The position numbers and the translations under genes are program-made. 58,907 nt of DNA, from NCBI RefSeq assembly GCF_000738775.1, contig NZ_JPOC01000055.1, forward strand, positions 1 through 58,907, read 5' to 3'. This document shows, piece by piece, positions 18,140-26,834 of the stretch. Source of the stretch: Prescottella defluvii (GTDB lineage Bacteria > Actinomycetota > Actinomycetes > Mycobacteriales > Mycobacteriaceae). The notes beneath the pieces are model-generated. The model was not told the DNA's origin and did no database searches. It worked only from the letters and a program-made list of their open reading frames with translations. Each line of letters begins with the position of its first letter. Position 1 is the stretch's first letter.

Positions 18140-19529
18140 CGGCGATGACGAACACCGTCGTGAAGCCGCGCTCGCTCGGGAGTTGCCCCGCGCCGAAGCC
18201 GGTGGTGATGAGCGTCGTCGTCAGGACGGCCGTCGTGACCGCACTCGATATCGACGTTCCCAGCGACCGTCCGAGGGTGTTGATGCCGTTCGCCTGACCG
18301 GATTGGGACCGGTCGACATGGAGAAGAATCAGGGCGGGAGCCGCGGAGAAGCAGAACGCGACGCCGCCCATGATGACCATGCTCGCTCCGACCACCTGCC
18401 AGAGCTGATGGTGGAACGGTACGAGAAACACGTATCCGGCGGCGAACCCGCTCGCCCCGACGACCATCGTGACCTTCGGGCCGAACCGCGCCGATATCCG
18501 CGCGGCGATGCCCGGCATCGTCAGCGACACCAAACCGCTCGGAGCGACGCACAGACCCGTGAAGACGAGGGACTTACCCAGCCCGAATCCGGTCTCGGTC
18601 GGTAGCTGCATCAGCTGAGGCTGGCCGAGCAAGATCACGTACATACCGATTCCGACCGCGATCGTGGCCAGGTTGGTGAACAGGATCGGGCGGGTCGCGG
18701 TGGTGCGCAGATCCAGTAGCGGGGCACTGATGCGCAACTCGTACCAGCCCCACACCACGAGCACGAGCACGGATCCGACGACGGTGCCGATCGTGGCGGC
18801 CGAACCCCAGCCCCACGTGTTTCCGTTGCTGAGGGCGATCAGGAGGCCGGTCACACCGACGCTCAGTCCCACAGCCCCCACGACATCGACTCGCGCACCC
18901 GGCCGACCGTCCGTTCTCGGCACGGCGGCGAGGATGCAGGCGAGGGCGATGAGGCCGAGAACCACACAGGCACCGAACAACCCGCGCAACCCGACGTATT
19001 CGGCGGCCACAGCGCTGACCGTGAAGCCGAGAGCACCTCCCACACCCACCATCGCGCTGACCAGGCTGACGGACTTGAACACACGGTCGCCGGGCACGAA
19101 CGAACGCAATGCGCTGATGCCCAGCGGGATCATCGCCATCGTCACCCCCTGCAGGACCCGGGCGACGATCATCGGACCGACCGTCGTGGCCACAGCCCCG
19201 ATCACGGACCCGACGACCATGCAGGACATGGCGATGACCATCATCCGCCGCTGGCCGTAGAGATCGCCGAGACTGCCGAACAGCACACTGCTGATCGCGC
19301 CGGACAGGAGCATCGCCGTCACCATCCACGAAGTGGCACCGGACGACGCGTTCAACAGCTCGGGGAGCTCCGGCAGCATCGGGACGACGAGAGCCTGCAT
19401 CATCGTGCCCAGCAGTGCGGAGAAGGCGATGACGGGCACGGTCATTCCCGAGCGCTTGCCTGCGCCGTCGCCGACGCGAGCCGGCTCGAGGACGTCTCGG
19501 TCCGTATCGGTCAGTTGCTTCGCCCGCAA
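18066..19529 (-). CDS. MFS drug exporter (DHA2-like), regulated by adjacent MarR protein
   Basis: About 487 residues and 12-14 membrane helices. MFS loop motif FGSLGDLYGQRRMM lies between helices 2 and 3, and RVLQGVTMAMIPLG in helix 4 is typical of drug:H+ antiporters. I chose TTG 19529 because GAAGGGA lies 8 bases upstream; the longest frame (GTG 19607) would start inside the operator palindrome, and ATG 19445 would leave almost no N-terminal tail. Divergent from a MarR regulator with a shared operator. Probably exports a toxic organic compound. Confidence 0.85.
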   Translation of the reverse strand: MRAKQLTDTDRDVLEPARVGDGAGKRSGMTVPVIAFSALLGTMMQALVVPMLPELPELLNASSGATSWMVTAMLLSGAISSVLFGSLGDLYGQRRMMVIAMSCMVVGSVIGAVATTVGPMIVARVLQGVTMAMIPLGISALRSFVPGDRVFKSVSLVSAMVGVGGALGFTVSAVAAEYVGLRGLFGACVVLGLIALACILAAVPRTDGRPGARVDVVGAVGLSVGVTGLLIALSNGNTWGWGSAATIGTVVGSVLVLVVWGWYELRISAPLLDLRTTATRPILFTNLATIAVGIGMYVILLGQPQLMQLPTETGFGLGKSLVFTGLCVAPSGLVSLTMPGIAARISARFGPKVTMVVGASGFAAGYVFLVPFHHQLWQVVGASMVIMGGVAFCFSAAPALILLHVDRSQSGQANGINTLGRSLGTSISSAVTTAVLTTTLITTGFGAGQLPSERGFTTVFVIAVIAGASAVAFAAAIPREGPAADRA

Positions 19530-19583
19530 CGGTCCATCCCTTCGCTGTGCCTTCGGCTGAACCGGAAGGTGAGCCGGAGACTT

Positions 19584-19615
19584 TATATCAGGTTCCTGAT
19601 AAGGCACCTGATATA
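19584..19615. promoter_or_regulatory. MarR operator with three half-sites
   Basis: TATATCAGG (19584-19592) and CCTGATATA (19607-19615) are perfect inverted arms. Inside them TATCAGG-TT-CCTGATA (19586-19601) is a second perfect palindrome, so CCTGATA-type half-sites occur three times. It lies between the MFS and MarR genes and likely represses both. Confidence 0.7.
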
Positions 19616-19654
19616 GGCTGCCCGCAAGGGTAGGACGAAATCGAGGAGACCACC

Positions 19655-20119
19655 GTGACGGACTATCTGTCCGACCTTCTGTCGCAACCGGATCCGACGG
19701 GACTCGACAACCTGCATCACCGACTCAGGTACGTCTCCCAACTCGCGCTACGCGTCGTCGACGACGAACTGGCGACCATCGATCTCACGATCGCGAGATT
19801 CACGGTGCTCTCGGCGATCAAGCGCCATCCGGGTGTTTCGGGTGCCGCGCTGGCGAGCATGACGCTGCAGACACCGCAGTCCCTGACAAGCATGGCCGGG
19901 ATCCTGGAACGCGAAGGCCTGATCCTCCGCAGCCCGGGCAAGGGAAGGATCATCGGCCACTCCCTCACCGAAGCGGGCGAGACGGCCACCGCCGAAGGTC
20001 GTGACATCCTCGACGACTTCCACGGTCGGCTCGTCGAGGGACTCGGCTCCGAACGCGTGCGGCGCCTCAATGCCGACCTCGACGCGTTCGCTGCGGTTCT
20101 GCTCACGCAACGCCGTTGA
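19655..20119 (+). CDS. MarR-family transcriptional regulator
   Basis: 154 residues from GTG 19655 with a GAGGAG ribosome-binding site. The winged helix-turn-helix is in the middle (GVSGAALASMTLQTPQSLTSMAGILEREGLILR, about residues 59-91), followed by the wing (SPGKGRIIGHSLTEAG). Such proteins are dimeric repressors released by phenolic or other small ligands. The divergent MFS exporter and the CCTGATA operator between them make a self-contained efflux-control pair. Confidence 0.9.
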   Translation: MTDYLSDLLSQPDPTGLDNLHHRLRYVSQLALRVVDDELATIDLTIARFTVLSAIKRHPGVSGAALASMTLQTPQSLTSMAGILEREGLILRSPGKGRIIGHSLTEAGETATAEGRDILDDFHGRLVEGLGSERVRRLNADLDAFAAVLLTQRR

Positions 20120-20137
20120 CCGACGCCGAGCCGGAAC

Positions 20138-20179
20138 GACACAACGCCCGGCCGGGAAGACCCAGCCGAGCGTTGTGTC
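20138..20179. terminator. Bidirectional terminator between MarR gene and malic enzyme
   Basis: GACACAACGC (20138-20147) pairs with GCGTTGTGTC (20170-20179), with a further CCGGC/GCCGA-type inner pairing. It separates two convergent genes. Confidence 0.75.
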
Positions 20180-20207
20180 TATTCGGGCGCGCTGCGCCCT
20201 GAAGGTC

Positions 20208-21398
<1,191 letters not shown>

Positions 21399-21745
21399 GA
21401 TGACACTCCTCTTGGGGCCAGACTCACTCGGGTCCTGGTTACTGAGAAGTAACCGCCTCGGAGAGATGAGTCGAGACAGCACTCTGGAAACACAGGATTT
21501 GATCGGTTGCAGCTACCGGGGCGCGCGATCGCTGCACTACTGCCGGAGCGTGATGGCGCCGGGCGGGGTGGGCCCTGGCTCGAGTTCTGCCACCGTGGAG
21601 ACCTTCGACGAAGGGCGGTAGCACCCACGCGAAGTGCAGTAATTTTGCACCATCGGGAGGCAGGAATCAAATCCGTCGGATCGGTCGGAACCTCACCGAA
21701 AGCTCGTTCTACCTGTGAGGACTCGGCGCCGTCGACGACGGGTGA
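21399..21745 (-). promoter_or_regulatory. Malic enzyme upstream region, no gene seen
   Basis: 347 bases without a convincing gene. It holds GGTTACT-gaga-AGTAACC (21437-21454), a perfect 7-bp hairpin about 40 bases before the malic enzyme start, and GTGCA-N7-TGCAC (21634-21650). These are candidate operator or leader structures. No riboswitch class was recognised. Confidence 0.4.
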
Positions 21746-22063
21746 TCACGACCACCACTGACTCCACAGCAACAGCCCGGTAACCGCCATCACCGCCAGC
21801 GCCGACACCGCGGCAACCGCTCCGCGGCGCCGATCCGCGAACACCTGCAACCCCACGACGGCGATACTCGCCAGGATGTGGGCGGTGATGGATTGGCCAC
21901 CCGGACCGGGGAATCCACGGTCCGACGCGAGGTAGGCGGCACCGATCACGACGAGCGTGAGGACGACGACGCCGCCCGCCACGACGCCCGACAGCGCACG
22001 CAACCCGCGCACCGCCCACGAGTCCCGCTGCCGGCGGACGCCGTCGAATCCGTCCCACGTCAC
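21746..22063 (-). CDS. Small membrane protein of unknown function
   Basis: 105 residues with three predicted membrane helices (about residues 24-46, 60-77 and 83-102) and a short basic N-terminus. The GTG start overlaps the stop of the upstream PHP gene in the same strand (GTGA), so the two are co-translated. I do not recognise the family. Its only context clue is tight coupling to the PHP phosphoesterase. Confidence 0.7.
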   Translation of the reverse strand: MTWDGFDGVRRQRDSWAVRGLRALSGVVAGGVVVLTLVVIGAAYLASDRGFPGPGGQSITAHILASIAVVGLQVFADRRRGAVAAVSALAVMAVTGLLLWSQWWS

Positions 22064-22944
22064 CGGCCGGATCCCCCGATCGCGGTGTCGCTGCCGGAGA
22101 GCACCGGCACACCGCTCGCGCGCGCCACCAGGACGTCGAAGTCGGCGGGGTCGGTGGTGTGCCGACCGAGTTCGATGGTCTTGTTCGATCCGTGGTAGTC
22201 CGACGACCCGGTGGTGATCAGGTCCAGTTCGGAGGCCAGCGAACGCAGCACCTCGACGTCGTGGTCGTCATGGTCCGGATGATCGATCTCGAGTCCGCCG
22301 AGACCCTGCCCGGCGAGTTCCCGGACGTGGTCGAGCGACAGCAGCCGTCCGCGGGTGCGGGCACGGGCGTGCGCGATCACGCTCACCCCACCGGCGCCGG
22401 AGACCATCCGGACGGCGTGCTCGAGCGGGGTGTCGACCTTGTGCACGTAGTACGGGCTGCGAGTGGACAGCAGGTCGGTGAACGCCTCGCCGACACTGTC
22501 GACGACGCCGGCACGGACCAGTGCGCGCGCCAGGTGCGGACGCCCGACGGCGGGACCGGCCTCGGCCATCAGCTCGTCGGGGTCGATCGGCAGCCCGTCG
22601 TCGGCCATCCGGGTCGCCATCGCACGCAAGCGCGCCACCCGTTCTCCCCGCAGTCGCTCGCGCTCGACGGCGAACTCGCGCGCAGTCGGATCGAACAGGT
22701 AGGCCAGCAGATGCACGGCCACCGGCCGGCCGTCCTCGCCCCGCCCCTCGCACGACATCTCCATGCCTCGCACCAGTTGCATGCCGGAGGGCAGGGCGGC
22801 TGCCGCCTCGCTCCATCCCGCGGTCGTGTCGTGGTCGGTGATCGCGAGTACGTCGATGCCGGCCCGGGCCGCGGCCTGCACAAGTTCCGCCGGCGTGTCC
22901 GTGCCGTCGGAGGCGGTCGAGTGGGTGTGGAGATCGATGCGCAC
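22060..22944 (-). CDS. PHP-domain phosphoesterase (RNase AM/YciV-like)
   Basis: 294 residues. The PHP metal-binding set is present: DLHTHSTASDGT (HxH, residues 5-7), ITDHDT, the Glu of MEMSC, VIAHARA, DHPDH and SSDYHG. The family hydrolyses 3',5'-nucleoside bisphosphates or the 5' ends of short RNAs using a trinuclear metal site. The cytosolic protein is complete. It starts at GTG 22944 and is followed by a membrane protein in a 4-base overlap. Confidence 0.88.
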   Translation of the reverse strand: MRIDLHTHSTASDGTDTPAELVQAAARAGIDVLAITDHDTTAGWSEAAAALPSGMQLVRGMEMSCEGRGEDGRPVAVHLLAYLFDPTAREFAVERERLRGERVARLRAMATRMADDGLPIDPDELMAEAGPAVGRPHLARALVRAGVVDSVGEAFTDLLSTRSPYYVHKVDTPLEHAVRMVSGAGGVSVIAHARARTRGRLLSLDHVRELAGQGLGGLEIDHPDHDDHDVEVLRSLASELDLITTGSSDYHGSNKTIELGRHTTDPADFDVLVARASGVPVLSGSDTAIGGSGR

Positions 22945-22998
22945 GGGTCCAGTGTGTCAGGTCCGAAAAGTGTGCGCCGAGTCCGCTTTACCGGTGGT

Positions 22999-23595
22999 TC
23001 ACAGCGTGGCGGCGCCCCGGTCGGGGTCGCGCACGTCGATCCCGGCCTCCGCCCACGCCTCGCGCAGAGCAGCCGCTCCACGCAAGCGCACCCACGCCGC
23101 CTCGGTGCCGGTCAACGGCACCACTGCGAGGAATCGGACGGGATCGAGCGGCTCGGGCAGAACGAGGTCGGGGATCTCGCTGGGACCCAGCAGAACCGCG
23201 GTGAACGGTGCCCCCTTCCACAGCGGCTCGCCCAGGTCGATCAGCCCGTCCGCCTCGAGTACGACGCCTTCGACGGACGGGGCGGCAGCGAGGACGGCCA
23301 TCGTGCGGTGCACCCCCGAAGCGACGCCCGCGCCGCCGACGAGGCTCAGGATCAGTTCGGCGCGCGGACCGCGCGTCGGATCGGCGATCATGGCGCTCGG
23401 ATCGCCCATCGGGTGCCGCGAGCACCCGAGACTGACGTAGCGGACGGGCGTGTCGCCGTCGCCCGGGTAGCGGAGGATGTCGACGGGTTCGACCCCGAGG
23501 AAGGTCACCGACGCCGCGGTCGGCTCGGGCCCGCCGATGGACCGGTCGAGATGGGCGCGTACGGCCGAGACAACACTGTCAGTCACACACCCCAT
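22999..23595 (-). CDS. Suppressor-of-fused (SUFU)-like domain protein
   Basis: 198 residues, soluble. The pattern VSFLGVEPVDILRY-type opening, RYVSLGCSRHPM, RAELILSL, a central EGVVLEADGLIDLG, and PFTAVLLGP resembles bacterial SUFU-fold proteins, which are often in toxin-immunity or uncharacterised contexts. No catalytic residues stand out. Start ATG 23595 or GTG 23586 are both possible. It precedes the PHP gene by 54 bases on the same strand and may share its transcript. Family call is moderate; function unknown. Confidence 0.6.
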   Translation of the reverse strand: MGCVTDSVVSAVRAHLDRSIGGPEPTAASVTFLGVEPVDILRYPGDGDTPVRYVSLGCSRHPMGDPSAMIADPTRGPRAELILSLVGGAGVASGVHRTMAVLAAAPSVEGVVLEADGLIDLGEPLWKGAPFTAVLLGPSEIPDLVLPEPLDPVRFLAVVPLTGTEAAWVRLRGAAALREAWAEAGIDVRDPDRGAATL

Positions 23596-23678
23596 CTAAC
23601 ACCCGTGCGCGCGAACCTACTTCGGCCCTCTCCCGACCACAGGGAGGCCGATTGGACATCACCCGGCCCGAGCCACTA

Positions 23679-23693
23679 GTTAGATGAATTAAC
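23679..23693. promoter_or_regulatory. Short inverted repeat upstream of MFS exporter
   Basis: GTTA-N7-TAAC lies about 86-100 bases before the TTG start, itself flanked by CCGAGC/GCTCGG (23668-23673 and 23700-23705). A candidate operator; weak evidence. Confidence 0.25.
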
Positions 23694-23778
23694 CAATTTG
23701 CTCGGCCCGTTTCCCCACGCACCACCTTGCGCGACCCCGCTTGCTCCACCTCTCGTACAGATTTGCTCAGGAGTCACC

Positions 23779-25233
23779 TTGCCCCGCAACGCAACCCGAT
23801 CACCGGACACCGCACTGACCGCAACCCTCTGCTTCGTCATCCTCGTCGCATCGGTCCAGCAGACCATCGTCATCCCCCTGTCCGGTGTGATCGGTCACCA
23901 ACTCGACGTCGGCACCACCGCGATCGGCTGGACGCTCACCGCGAGCTTCCTCGCCGCCGCGGTCACCACACCGGTGGCGGGCCGGATGGCGGATCTGCGC
24001 CGCAAGCGGACCGTCCTGCTGAGCGTCCTGGTGATCGTGCTGGCGGGGTCGGTTGTCGGTGCTGTCACCGAGTCGCTGCCGTGGCTGCTGGTCGCACGCG
24101 TGCTGCAGGGCCTGTCGTTCGCGGCGTTCCCGGTGAGCATCGCGATTCTGCGTGACGAGTTCACGCCGAAACGACTGACGTCCGCGATGGGACTGCTGTC
24201 CGGCACGCTCGGATTCGGCGGCGCCATCGGCATGGTGCTGACCGGACTGCTCGTCTCGGAGGGCGGCGACTACCGGCGGGTGTTCTGGCTCGCGATCGGG
24301 ATGACCCTCATCGCGCTCGTCGGCGTCGTCGCGACGGTGCCGTCCCGTCCGAACCCCACACCCGGCCGGGTCGACTGGGCCGGCACCGTCCTGCTCGGCG
24401 CGGGTCTGGTCCTGCTGCTGATGCCCCTGGCCGAGGGCGTCCGGTGGGGATGGACCTCGCCCACGACGATCGGCTGTGCCGCCGCCGGCGTCGCCGTGCT
24501 GGGCGTCTGGTTCGCCGTCGAGCACCGGATCCGCCAGCCGCTGGTGCCGCCGGCAATGCTCACCCGCCGGCCGGTGCTGTTCACGCACCTGGCCGGACTG
24601 CTGGTCGGCGCCGGAATGTTCGTCAACGTCACGGGGATGATGTATTTCGTACAGAGTTCCCCGGGGATCGTCGGCTACGGATTCGACGCCGATCCGATGC
24701 GCGCCAGCTTGATGTTCATCCTTCCCGGCGCGACCGTGGGCGTGATCGCATCGATCTGCAGCGGCATGCTGATCACCCGGTTCGGTCCGCGCGGCGTGAT
24801 GGCGGCGGCGTCCGCGCTCGGAGTGCTCGGGTTCGGTTCGATGATCGTCGCGCACGAGCACCCCTGGCAGGTGGTGGGCGCGTCGATGCTGATGTGCGCG
24901 TTCACGAGTCTGTCGTACGCATCCCTGCCGGCCCTGCTGGTCGCGGAGGTGGAGCCGAACCTGACGGGCGTCGCCAACAGCGTCAACTCCATCGCCCGAA
25001 CCGTCGGCAGCAGTGTCGCGAGCGCGCTACTGGCGACACTGCTGACCACCCACGCCACGGCGGGTGGTGGTGCCACGGTGGACGCCTATCGGACCGCCTT
25101 CGCGATCGGCGCCGGATGCGCGGTGGCCGCGGCGCTTCTGGTGTTCGTCGCGACCTCGTCGTCGCACCGACGCCGACCGGCCGGAGCCCAGTCCGACTCC
25201 GCCACGGACTCGGACGCGGTGCCGGTCGGCTAG
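23779..25233 (+). CDS. MFS drug exporter (DHA2-like)
   Basis: About 484 residues from TTG 23779, chosen for AGGAG at 23769-23773; an earlier in-frame CTG/TTG start at 23698 would lie in the promoter. About 14 membrane helices, with GRMADLRRKRTVLL and ARVLQGLSFAAFP as MFS/drug antiporter motifs. It resembles the exporter at 18.1-19.5 kb (both contain WQVVGASM in a late helix), so the two are paralogues. No adjacent regulator is evident. Its stop overlaps the convergent gene by 4 bases. Substrate unknown. Confidence 0.88.
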   Translation: MPRNATRSPDTALTATLCFVILVASVQQTIVIPLSGVIGHQLDVGTTAIGWTLTASFLAAAVTTPVAGRMADLRRKRTVLLSVLVIVLAGSVVGAVTESLPWLLVARVLQGLSFAAFPVSIAILRDEFTPKRLTSAMGLLSGTLGFGGAIGMVLTGLLVSEGGDYRRVFWLAIGMTLIALVGVVATVPSRPNPTPGRVDWAGTVLLGAGLVLLLMPLAEGVRWGWTSPTTIGCAAAGVAVLGVWFAVEHRIRQPLVPPAMLTRRPVLFTHLAGLLVGAGMFVNVTGMMYFVQSSPGIVGYGFDADPMRASLMFILPGATVGVIASICSGMLITRFGPRGVMAAASALGVLGFGSMIVAHEHPWQVVGASMLMCAFTSLSYASLPALLVAEVEPNLTGVANSVNSIARTVGSSVASALLATLLTTHATAGGGATVDAYRTAFAIGAGCAVAAALLVFVATSSSHRRRPAGAQSDSATDSDAVPVG

Positions 25234-25718
25234 ATCGCCAGCTTCGCCAGCATGTCGCGCGCAGACTCCGCCGTCTTCGGATCGCACAGGACGTCGTAGC
25301 GTCCGGCCACCAACTGCATCGTCGACGAGAAGTCGCGCGTGCCACGGGCCGCCGCGTACGGGATCGTGGTGGAGATCAGCCCGAAGATGACGCCACCGAC
25401 GATGCCGACGAGCAGCGGCGCGAGGACCCCACCGGTGAAGATGCCGAGCAGCAGGCCCAGGAACACGCCCAACCAGGCACCCGAAACGATGCCGCCGCCA
25501 ATGACTTTGGCCCAGGTGAGCCTGCCGAGCACCCGCTCGACCTGCATCAGGTCGACGCCGACGATCGTGACGTCCTCGACGGAGAACTCCTGATCGGACA
25601 GGTAGTCCACGGCGCGCTGCGCCTCGGCGTACGTCGGATACGAGCCGATGGGCCAGCCGGTGGGCGGAGTCGGCAGCCCGCGGCCCTGTCGGTTTGGCTG
25701 CGAGAGTGGATTCGTCAT
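25230..25718 (-). CDS. General stress protein 17M-like membrane protein (Rv1234-like)
   Basis: 162 residues. The N-terminal half (GSYPTYAEAQRAVDYLSDQEF, then VTIVGVDLMQVERV) is the GSP17M-type cytosolic module. The middle has two glycine-rich membrane helices (about residues 72-117) and the C-terminus is hydrophilic. Position next to the MgtE-like gene region matches Rv1234 of M. tuberculosis. The ATG has AGGAGA upstream and two 12-bp direct repeats in its promoter. Function is unknown beyond the stress-protein name. Confidence 0.75.
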   Translation of the reverse strand: MTNPLSQPNRQGRGLPTPPTGWPIGSYPTYAEAQRAVDYLSDQEFSVEDVTIVGVDLMQVERVLGRLTWAKVIGGGIVSGAWLGVFLGLLLGIFTGGVLAPLLVGIVGGVIFGLISTTIPYAAARGTRDFSSTMQLVAGRYDVLCDPKTAESARDMLAKLAI

Positions 25719-25751
25719 CGTCTTCGTCTCTCCTGCTCGGGGGCGTGCGAT

Positions 25752-25779
25752 ATGTCCGGTTCTACCGATGTCCGGTTCT
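25752..25779 (-). repeat. Two 12-bp direct repeats in promoter of GSP17M-like gene
   Basis: ATGTCCGGTTCT is present at 25752-25763 and 25768-25779, period 16, 34-61 bases upstream of the start. A TTGATATCAA palindrome (25779-25788) adjoins it. Candidate activator or repressor sites. Confidence 0.55.
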
Positions 25780-25814
25780 TGATATCAATTGTGCCCGCAC
25801 CGAGCGACGATCGC

Positions 25815-26777
25815 CTACCCGTTCGCCGGTGGCGTGAACGCCGACGTGCGCGTCATCCCGGCCGCCCGGCCCTTCGCCGAGATCACCAGCGCCATCTTGC
25901 GGCTCGCCTCGTCGATCATCTCGTCGCCGAGCATCACCGCGCCGCGCCCGCCGCCCGCCGCGGACGTGTGGAACTCGTACGCGTCGAGGATCATCTCCGC
26001 CTGATCGAAATCCTCCTGACGGGGACTGAAGACCTCGTTCGCGGCGTCGATCTGGGTGGGATGCAGCACCCACTTGCCGTCGAAGCCCAGCGCGGCCGTC
26101 CGCTGCGCCGAGCGGCGGAACGCGTCGACGTCCCGAATCTGCAGGTAGGGGCCGTCGATGGCCTGCAGGTCGTGTGCCCGCGCGGCCATCAGGATCGTCA
26201 TCAGGATGTGGTGGTAGGCGTCGCCACGGTCGTAGCCGTCGGGCTGCTCGCCGACCACCAGGGTGCGCATGTTGATGCTGGCCATGAAGTCCGCCGGACC
26301 GAACACCAGAGTCTGCACCCGCGGACTCGCCGTCGCGATCGCGTTGATGTTCGTCAGACCGATCGCATTCTCGATCTGCGGTTCGATACCGATCCGCCCC
26401 ACCTCGAGGCCGTTGGCCTTCTCGATCTGGGTCAGCAGCAGGTCGAGGGCCTGGACGTGACTGGCGTCGGGCACCTTCGGCAGCAGCACGGCGTCGAGGT
26501 TGGCGCCCGCACCGCCGACGACGGTCGCGATGTCCGCATGCGTCCACTCGGTGGTCCAGTCGTTGACCCGCACCACCTTGATCTGCTGGCCCCAGCCGTC
26601 CTCGTTGAGAGCGTCGACGATCCGCGCCCGCGCCTCGGCCTTCGCGATCGGCGCGACCGCGTCCTCGAGATCGAGGAAGATCTCGTCGGCCGGTAGGCCC
26701 TTCGCCTTGTCGATCATCTTGCGACTCGAACCCGGCACCGCCAGGACGGACCGACGCGGCCTGATGCGAGAAGTCAT
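25815..26777 (-). CDS. HpcH/HpaI-CitE family CoA-ester lyase (malyl/citramalyl-CoA lyase-like)
   Basis: 320 residues from ATG 26777 with GGAGGG 10 bases upstream; the frame stays open far upstream but overlaps the MgtE-like gene there. TIM-barrel landmarks: RSVLAVPGSSRKM, IFLDLEDAVAP, VRVND, LLPKV, GIEPQIENAIGL (metal-binding Glu) and GPADF (metal-binding Asp). The family cleaves or forms L-malyl-CoA, beta-methylmalyl-CoA or (S)-citramalyl-CoA to glyoxylate or pyruvate plus acyl-CoA. It is not the beta subunit of a citrate lyase complex here, since alpha and gamma subunits are absent. Exact substrate not determinable. Confidence 0.85.
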   Translation of the reverse strand: MTSRIRPRRSVLAVPGSSRKMIDKAKGLPADEIFLDLEDAVAPIAKAEARARIVDALNEDGWGQQIKVVRVNDWTTEWTHADIATVVGGAGANLDAVLLPKVPDASHVQALDLLLTQIEKANGLEVGRIGIEPQIENAIGLTNINAIATASPRVQTLVFGPADFMASINMRTLVVGEQPDGYDRGDAYHHILMTILMAARAHDLQAIDGPYLQIRDVDAFRRSAQRTAALGFDGKWVLHPTQIDAANEVFSPRQEDFDQAEMILDAYEFHTSAAGGGRGAVMLGDEMIDEASRKMALVISAKGRAAGMTRTSAFTPPANG

Positions 26778-26821
26778 GACCGAACGGCCCTCCGAATTCA
26801 GTGGATCTGCGAGCAAGGATC

Positions 26822-26827
26822 TAGCCT
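26822..26827 (+). promoter_or_regulatory. -10 element, probable leaderless promoter
   Basis: TAGCCT ends 7 bases before ATG 26835 of the MgtE-like gene, with no ribosome-binding site in between. Confidence 0.45.
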
Positions 26828-26834
26828 TTTCATC

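Noticed and set aside
19530-19607. N-terminal extension of the MFS exporter to GTG 19607
   Set aside because: That start lies within the MarR operator. TTG 19529 has a good ribosome-binding site.
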